From Stutzerimonas stutzeri (lineage in GTDB: Bacteria; Pseudomonadota; Gammaproteobacteria; Pseudomonadales; Pseudomonadaceae), in contig NZ_CP139348.1 of assembly GCF_038561965.1 (NCBI RefSeq), positions 3,844,001 through 3,908,000 of the forward strand: 64,000 nt of DNA. The letters run 5' to 3'. Numbering within the stretch: position 1 is the first letter of the stretch; the number at the start of each line of letters is the position of its first letter. A program made the position numbers and the translations under genes. The notes beneath the pieces were generated by a model. It searched no databases, was not told the origin of the DNA, and worked only from the letters and a program-made list of their open reading frames with translations. Below, piece after piece: positions 60,388 to 64,000 of the stretch.

Positions 60388-61272
60388 TTACCACTCCAGC
60401 TGCAGGGTGCTCTCGAACTCGCGCAGCGCCCCGCTCAGCGGATCGCGAAAGCGCAAGCCGCGCGCCAGCAGCTTGAGCGGCCGCGCATAGTCGTCGGCAT
60501 CCCGTTCGCTGCGCTCGAGAAGGTCGGGATAGAACGGATCGTTGCAGATGCCGGCGCCCAGCGTGGCCATGTGCAGGCGCAGCTGATGCTTTTTGCCGCT
60601 GATCGGCGAGAGGCCATAGCGCCAAAGGTCGCCGCGCCGTTCGAGCACCTCGATCAGCGTCTCACTGTTCGCTTCGCCCTCGCCTTCACGCATCAGGAAG
60701 AACGGCTCGCCCGGCACCATGCACAGGCGGCGGCGTAATGGAAATTGCAGGTGCGGCAGCGCCGGGCAGATCGCCTCGTAGCGCTTGATGATCTCTCGTT
60801 CGCGAAACAGCGCTTGATAGGCACCGCGGCTGTCCCGGTTGGCGGAGAACAGCACCAGCCCCGCAGTGAGGCGGTCGATGCGATGGATCGGCACCAGGTC
60901 GGCATTGCCCAGCCGTTTGCAGAGCCGCGCCAGCAGGGTTTCATTGACGTATTCGCCAGCCGGCATCACCGAGAGAAAGTGCGGCTTGTCCGCCACCACC
61001 AGATGCTCGTCGACGTGGAGGATGCGCTCCTCGAACGGCACCGGCGTCTCGTTCGGTACTTCGCGGAAGTAATGAATGCGCATGCCGACGCGAAACGGCT
61101 GGCGGGCGTCGATCGGCTGCATGTCGGCATCCAGCACCCGGCCGCGGGCCATACGATCGAGCCAGGTGTCGCGATTGATCGCCGGAAAATGCTCGCACAG
61201 GCAGTCGAGCACCGTCAGCCAATCGCCTTGAGGAAGATGCAAGGTACTAGGGCGGGAATTGGAAGCGGACAT
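60388..61272 (-). CDS. RluA-family pseudouridine synthase
   Basis: A 294-residue pseudouridine synthase. The catalytic motif IHRIDRLTAGLVLFS (about 130-144) contains the active Asp; KPHFLSVMPAGEY lies before it and SGKKHQLRLHMATLG after it, as in the RluA/RluD group. A short S4-like N-terminal part (LTVLDCLCEHFPAINRDTWLDRMARGRVLDAD) is present. It modifies uridines in rRNA or tRNA, but the target cannot be told from sequence. Confidence 0.88.
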   Translation of the reverse strand: MSASNSRPSTLHLPQGDWLTVLDCLCEHFPAINRDTWLDRMARGRVLDADMQPIDARQPFRVGMRIHYFREVPNETPVPFEERILHVDEHLVVADKPHFLSVMPAGEYVNETLLARLCKRLGNADLVPIHRIDRLTAGLVLFSANRDSRGAYQALFREREIIKRYEAICPALPHLQFPLRRRLCMVPGEPFFLMREGEGEANSETLIEVLERRGDLWRYGLSPISGKKHQLRLHMATLGAGICNDPFYPDLLERSERDADDYARPLKLLARGLRFRDPLSGALREFESTLQLEW

Positions 61273-61414
61273 GAATGCAGCTACGCGGCGCGACGAGGGA
61301 GGTGGATGATACCCGCTCTGTCGCTAACTGCCTCCCATTGCGGGAGTGTCGGGACAGCTGAGCGCAGGCAGGCGATACGTGCGCTCAGCGAAGACGTCTG
61401 GCGTGTATGCCTAC

Positions 61415-61678
61415 TCAGTCTTCCTTGTCCTTGGTCACTTCACCGGTGCGGCCATCGATCTTGAACTCGTATTTCTTGCCGTCCTGCTTCATGCCCTCGC
61501 CTTCCCAGCCGTTGCCGTCGGCTTCGATGCCGTGCAGCTCGGTGTAGCCGGCGGCCTTGGCCTTCTCTACGGCTTGCTCGAGGGTGATCCAGTCGGCACC
61601 GGGCTTGTCGGCGGCAAAGGCAGCGCCAGAGCTCAGAATGGCAACGGCGAACGCGGCGGTCAGTGTCTTGTTATACAT
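61415..61678 (-). CDS. Small PepSY-domain periplasmic protein
   Basis: An 87-residue secreted protein: signal peptide (about 1-22, ending AAFA) and a compact PepSY-like domain (WITLEQAVEKAKAAGYTEL...YEFKIDGRTGEVTKDKED). AGAAGGAAAAACGAC precedes the ATG at 61678. PepSY proteins often modulate proteases or accompany two-component sensors of metals; two related small PepSY-type proteins belong to the bqs operon 600 bp away. Its own promoter lacks a clear TTAAG tandem repeat. Confidence 0.82.
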   Translation of the reverse strand: MYNKTLTAAFAVAILSSGAAFAADKPGADWITLEQAVEKAKAAGYTELHGIEADGNGWEGEGMKQDGKKYEFKIDGRTGEVTKDKED

Positions 61679-61791
61679 GTCGTTTTTCCTTCTTCGAACG
61701 GAACCAGATGGGCCATACGGATAGCCCCTGCCTAAAATACGAGCGCAACGGCAGGCGCTAAGTTCAACCAGTCGCCCGTACCTATCCCTGT

Positions 61792-62148
61792 CTACCGTCG
61801 TCGAATGAAGACGATCTGCGGGTCCATTTCACCGTCGGTGAAGCGAAACTCCACCGCGTCGCCAACCGCCAGCCCAGCGAGCTGCGCGGCGCCCGCCTTG
61901 AACAGCATGATCATGGCGGGCCACTTCAGTTCAGGCACCGGGCCGTGTGCGATGGTCACGCTGCCCTGCTGCACGTCGATCGCGCGGATCACCCCTTCGG
62001 CCGCGTAGGCAGGCTCGGCCTCCAGAGCATTTCCCGCCGAGACATCATCCACGGGCGGTGGCGTGGTGGACGGCTTGAGCAGGTCCTCGGCAGCCGCCGG
62101 ACCGCTCAGCCAGACCACTGCCAGTAGTGCGAGAAACACGGTTTTCAT
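61792..62148 (-). CDS. CusF-like periplasmic copper-binding protein
   Basis: A 118-residue secreted protein with a signal peptide (MKTVFLALLAVVWLSGPAAA, about 1-20) and a CusF-type small barrel. The Cu(I) ligands of CusF, His-Met-Met with a capping Trp, are matched by HGPVPELKWPAMIML. The start is at 62148 (MKTVFL). It is divergent from bqsP with 171 bp between, beside a metal-sensing system, although no TTAAG pair is seen oriented toward it. Usual partners CusCBA are absent nearby. Confidence 0.82.
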   Translation of the reverse strand: MKTVFLALLAVVWLSGPAAAEDLLKPSTTPPPVDDVSAGNALEAEPAYAAEGVIRAIDVQQGSVTIAHGPVPELKWPAMIMLFKAGAAQLAGLAVGDAVEFRFTDGEMDPQIVFIRRR

Positions 62149-62252
62149 GACGACACACCCCGATCGATCGGTTGTGATGGCTGCTGCAAGCGTAGTCGTC
62201 ATGGCGTTGTTCGCCCTCGCTCGAATGGTGCATTCGCGGCCTCAAGCCGGCA

Positions 62253-62284
62253 TTCAGTTTCGTTTAAGCCAGCCCTCGTAACCT
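62253..62284 (+). promoter_or_regulatory. Candidate BqsR tandem site and -10 of the bqs operon
   Basis: TTCAG (62253-62257), six bases, TTAAG (62264-62268), then ten bases and a -10-like TAACCT (62279-62284). One mismatch to TTAAG-N6-TTAAG. It would give autoregulation and has exactly the layout found upstream of cybB. Confidence 0.65.
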
Positions 62285-62319
62285 GTGAATCGTCGAAACC
62301 AACCACAGGAATCAAAACG

Positions 62320-62628
62320 ATGAAAACACTGACTACGCTGTTAACCGCCGCCACCCTCGCCCTCGGTGCCAACCTGGCGCTGGCCAAGGACATCGGCCCC
62401 GACGAAGCGCTGCGCTTGCGTGACGCCGGAACCATCCAGTCGTTCGAAAAGCTCAACGAAGCGGCCTTGGCCAAGCACCCCGGCGCCACCATCGAAGAAT
62501 CCGAGTTGGAAGAAGAGTACGGCCGTTACGTCTACCAGCTTGAATTGCGCGACGACAAAGGTGTGCAATGGGATCTCGAACTCGACGCCAAGACCGGCGA
62601 AGTGCTGAAGGACCATCAGGACGACTGA
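62320..62628 (+). CDS. bqsP: BqsP-like periplasmic PepSY protein
   Basis: A 102-residue secreted protein with a signal peptide (about 1-22, MKTLTTLLTAATLALGANLALA) and a single PepSY-like domain (DEALRLRDAG...IEESELEEEYGRYVYQLELRDDKGVQWDLELDAKTGEVLKD). It is the first gene of bqsPQRS, by its position and its small PepSY-type sequence. It may modulate the BqsS sensor or bind metal. It follows a TTAAG tandem promoter. Confidence 0.75.
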   Translation: MKTLTTLLTAATLALGANLALAKDIGPDEALRLRDAGTIQSFEKLNEAALAKHPGATIEESELEEEYGRYVYQLELRDDKGVQWDLELDAKTGEVLKDHQDD

Positions 62629-62636
62629 GGCCATCC

Positions 62637-62942
62637 ATGCGTGCCCCATTTCTCGTAGCGCTTCCACTTGCACTGCTGCTCGCTGCCACCCCGGCGGCGA
62701 GCCGCGACCTGGATCAGGACGAAGCCCTGCGGCTACGTCGTGAGGGCCTGATCCTGCCGCTGGAAACACTTATACAGCGCGCGATGGAGCGTTATCCCGG
62801 GGCACGTCTGCTGGAGGCGGAACTGGAAGAGGAAGACGACATCTACGTCTATGAAATCGAATTACTGACCACCCAGGGCGTCGCCCGCGAGCTGGAATTC
62901 GATGCCCGCGACGGGCGCCTGATCAAGGATGAAGAAGACTGA
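62637..62942 (+). CDS. bqsQ: BqsQ-like periplasmic PepSY protein
   Basis: A 101-residue paralog of the preceding protein (DEALRLRREGLILPLETL...ARLLEAELEEEDDIYVYEIELLTTQGVARELEFDARDGRLIKDEED) with its own signal peptide (about 1-21). The ATG at 62637 lies 8 bp after the bqsP stop, and its stop overlaps the bqsR ATG by one base (TGATG). The acidic clusters could bind Fe(II) or Ca(II), both described inputs of this system in P. aeruginosa. Confidence 0.75.
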   Translation: MRAPFLVALPLALLLAATPAASRDLDQDEALRLRREGLILPLETLIQRAMERYPGARLLEAELEEEDDIYVYEIELLTTQGVARELEFDARDGRLIKDEED

Positions 62943-63607
62943 TGCGCCTGCTACTGGTCGAAGACAACGTTCCGCTGGCCGACGAACTGGTCGCCAGCCT
63001 CAGCCGCAACGGCTATGCGATCGACTGGCTCACCGATGGCCGCGACGCCGAATACCAGGGCGCTAGCGAGCCCTACGATCTGATCATTCTCGACCTTGGC
63101 TTGCCTGGCAAACCGGGGCTTGAGGTCTTGCGTGCCTGGCGCGCCGGCGGTCTTACCACGCCGGTGTTGATCCTCACCGCACGCGGCTCCTGGGCCGAAC
63201 GCATCGACGGTCTCAAAGCCGGCGCCGATGACTACCTGACCAAACCATTCCACCCTGAAGAGTTGCTGCTGCGCATCCAGGCACTGTTGCGCCGTGCCCA
63301 CGGCCTGGCCAACCAGCCACTGCTGCAAGCCGGCGGCCTGGAGCTGGACGAGTCGCGCCAATGCTGCTGCAAGGATGGCCAGGACATCGAACTCACCGCG
63401 GGTGAATTCCGTCTGCTGCGCTACTTCATGCTGCATCCGGGCCAGCTGCTCTCTAAAACGCAACTGACCGAACACCTCTACGACGGCGAAACCGAACGCG
63501 ACTCCAATGTCATCGAGGTGCATATCAATCGCCTGCGCGGCAAGCTCGGTCGCGAGCTGATCGAAACGCGCCGCGGGCAGGGCTATCGCTTCGGCGGCCA
63601 GCCGTGA
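62942..63607 (+). CDS. bqsR: BqsR/CarR-type OmpR-family response regulator
   Basis: A 221-residue DNA-binding response regulator. The receiver has ED at 7-8, the phospho-Asp in DLIILDLGLPGKPG, Thr in VLILTARG and Lys in YLTKPFHPEEL; the winged helix has ELTAGEFRLLRYFMLHPGQLLSKTQL and VIEVHINRLRGKLG. A curious CCC run (QCCCKD) sits in the linker region, near residue 140. Operon order, the PepSY pair and the RExxE kinase identify it with BqsR (also CarR), an activator through TTAAG tandem repeats. It overlaps bqsS by 4 bp. Confidence 0.83.
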   Translation: MRLLLVEDNVPLADELVASLSRNGYAIDWLTDGRDAEYQGASEPYDLIILDLGLPGKPGLEVLRAWRAGGLTTPVLILTARGSWAERIDGLKAGADDYLTKPFHPEELLLRIQALLRRAHGLANQPLLQAGGLELDESRQCCCKDGQDIELTAGEFRLLRYFMLHPGQLLSKTQLTEHLYDGETERDSNVIEVHINRLRGKLGRELIETRRGQGYRFGGQP

Positions 63608-64000
63608 AATCCATTCAGCGCAGCCTCAGCCTGGCGCTGATCGCCACCCTGCTGTTGGTCGCGCTGGTGCTGGTGCAGACCAGTTTGTGGCTGTTCGAAT
63701 CGGGGCTAAGGCGTAGCCTGGAAACCGACCTGCGCGAGGAAACCGAAGGCCTGCTGATCGCCCTGGTCAAGGGACCGAACGGCAACCAGCTGGACCTCCA
63801 GCGTCTCAACCCGCGCTATCAGCGGCCTTTTTCCGGCCACTACTTCAAGATCGACCTGCCCGGGCGAACCTGGCGCTCACGCTCGCTATGGGACGCCACG
63901 CCGCAATGGCCGGAACATGCCGGGCTGGCGGACGACCTGCTTGACGGCCCGCAGGGCCAGCGATTGCTGGGCTACCGCGCCGAATACCGCCGTGACGGGC
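63604..64000 (+). CDS. bqsS: BqsS/CarS-type sensor histidine kinase (3' end beyond window)
   Basis: The first 132 codons of a membrane kinase that runs off the right edge. It starts with GTG in a GTGA overlap with bqsR. TM1 is at about 9-30, and the periplasmic part begins SGLRRSLETDLREETEGLL. REETE (44-48) is an exact RExxE motif, the feature required for Fe(II) sensing by BqsS in P. aeruginosa. The rest of the sensor loop continues to the edge; TM2 and the kinase domains are not visible. Confidence 0.82.
   Translation, partial: MKSIQRSLSLALIATLLLVALVLVQTSLWLFESGLRRSLETDLREETEGLLIALVKGPNGNQLDLQRLNPRYQRPFSGHYFKIDLPGRTWRSRSLWDATPQWPEHAGLADDLLDGPQGQRLLGYRAEYRRDG

Overview
The window is a high-GC stretch of a Pseudomonas-lineage chromosome, most likely Stutzerimonas (Pseudomonas) stutzeri or a close relative. 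The evidence is a complete respiratory nitrate reductase locus (two NarK transporters, narGHJI, narXL and a DNR-type FNR-family regulator matching the dnrE position described in P. stutzeri), typical pseudomonad gene sets (colRS, bqsPQRS, hmgA-fahA-maiA, hpd, gntP-bdhA) and pseudomonad-style REP repeats. I found no rRNA, tRNA, CRISPR array, prophage or complete insertion sequence.

Layout. 1-4.3 kb: colRS-type two-component system (colS cut by the window edge) divergent from an LTA-synthase-like sulfatase and a PAP2 phosphatase. 4.3-5.5 kb: a lipoprotein and a cytochrome b561 with a candidate BqsR-type promoter. 5.6-24.8 kb: the denitrification block, mostly on the minus strand (narK1, usp, narK2, narGHJI, ppiC, moaA, moaB, moeA), with narX-narL, a secreted protein carrying two NarX-like P-boxes, and dnrE on the plus strand. 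ANR/DNR boxes and NarL-like heptamers sit in the control regions. 24.8-41.3 kb: housekeeping and accessory genes (DUF4345, DUF411, YpfJ protease, HAD phosphatase, TesB, GNAT/HDAC-like pair, YhiN, AdhP, AraC/LysE, RhlE, a Kef-type antiporter, EAL protein, DJ-1/PfpI protein, chemoreceptor).

41.4-59.3 kb is a catabolic island. It holds tyrosine degradation (hpd; hmgA-fahA-maiA plus an NSS symporter), an amino-acid module (NSS symporter, Leu/Phe-type dehydrogenase, fused indolepyruvate:ferredoxin oxidoreductase, divergent Lrp regulator) and a short-chain-acid/3-hydroxybutyrate module (atoE-like transporter, gntP, bdhA). Many of its genes carry an A-rich AAnAAnAA motif just upstream, which suggests coordinated Crc/Hfq catabolite repression. 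gntP-bdhA has a clear sigma-54 promoter with upstream dyads. The atoE-like gene is broken by a 265-bp MITE-like element with 24-bp perfect inverted ends.

59.5-64 kb: a Nei/Fpg glycosylase, a pseudouridine synthase, a PepSY protein, a CusF-like copper protein and, divergently, the bqsPQRS operon. Its kinase (cut by the right edge) shows the RExxE motif linked to Fe(II) sensing. The bqs promoter and the distant cytochrome b561 promoter share the same tandem-repeat/-10 layout, suggesting one regulon. The best candidates for new biology are the secreted tandem P-box protein beside narXL, the b561-Bqs link, the MITE, and the Crc-motif pattern.
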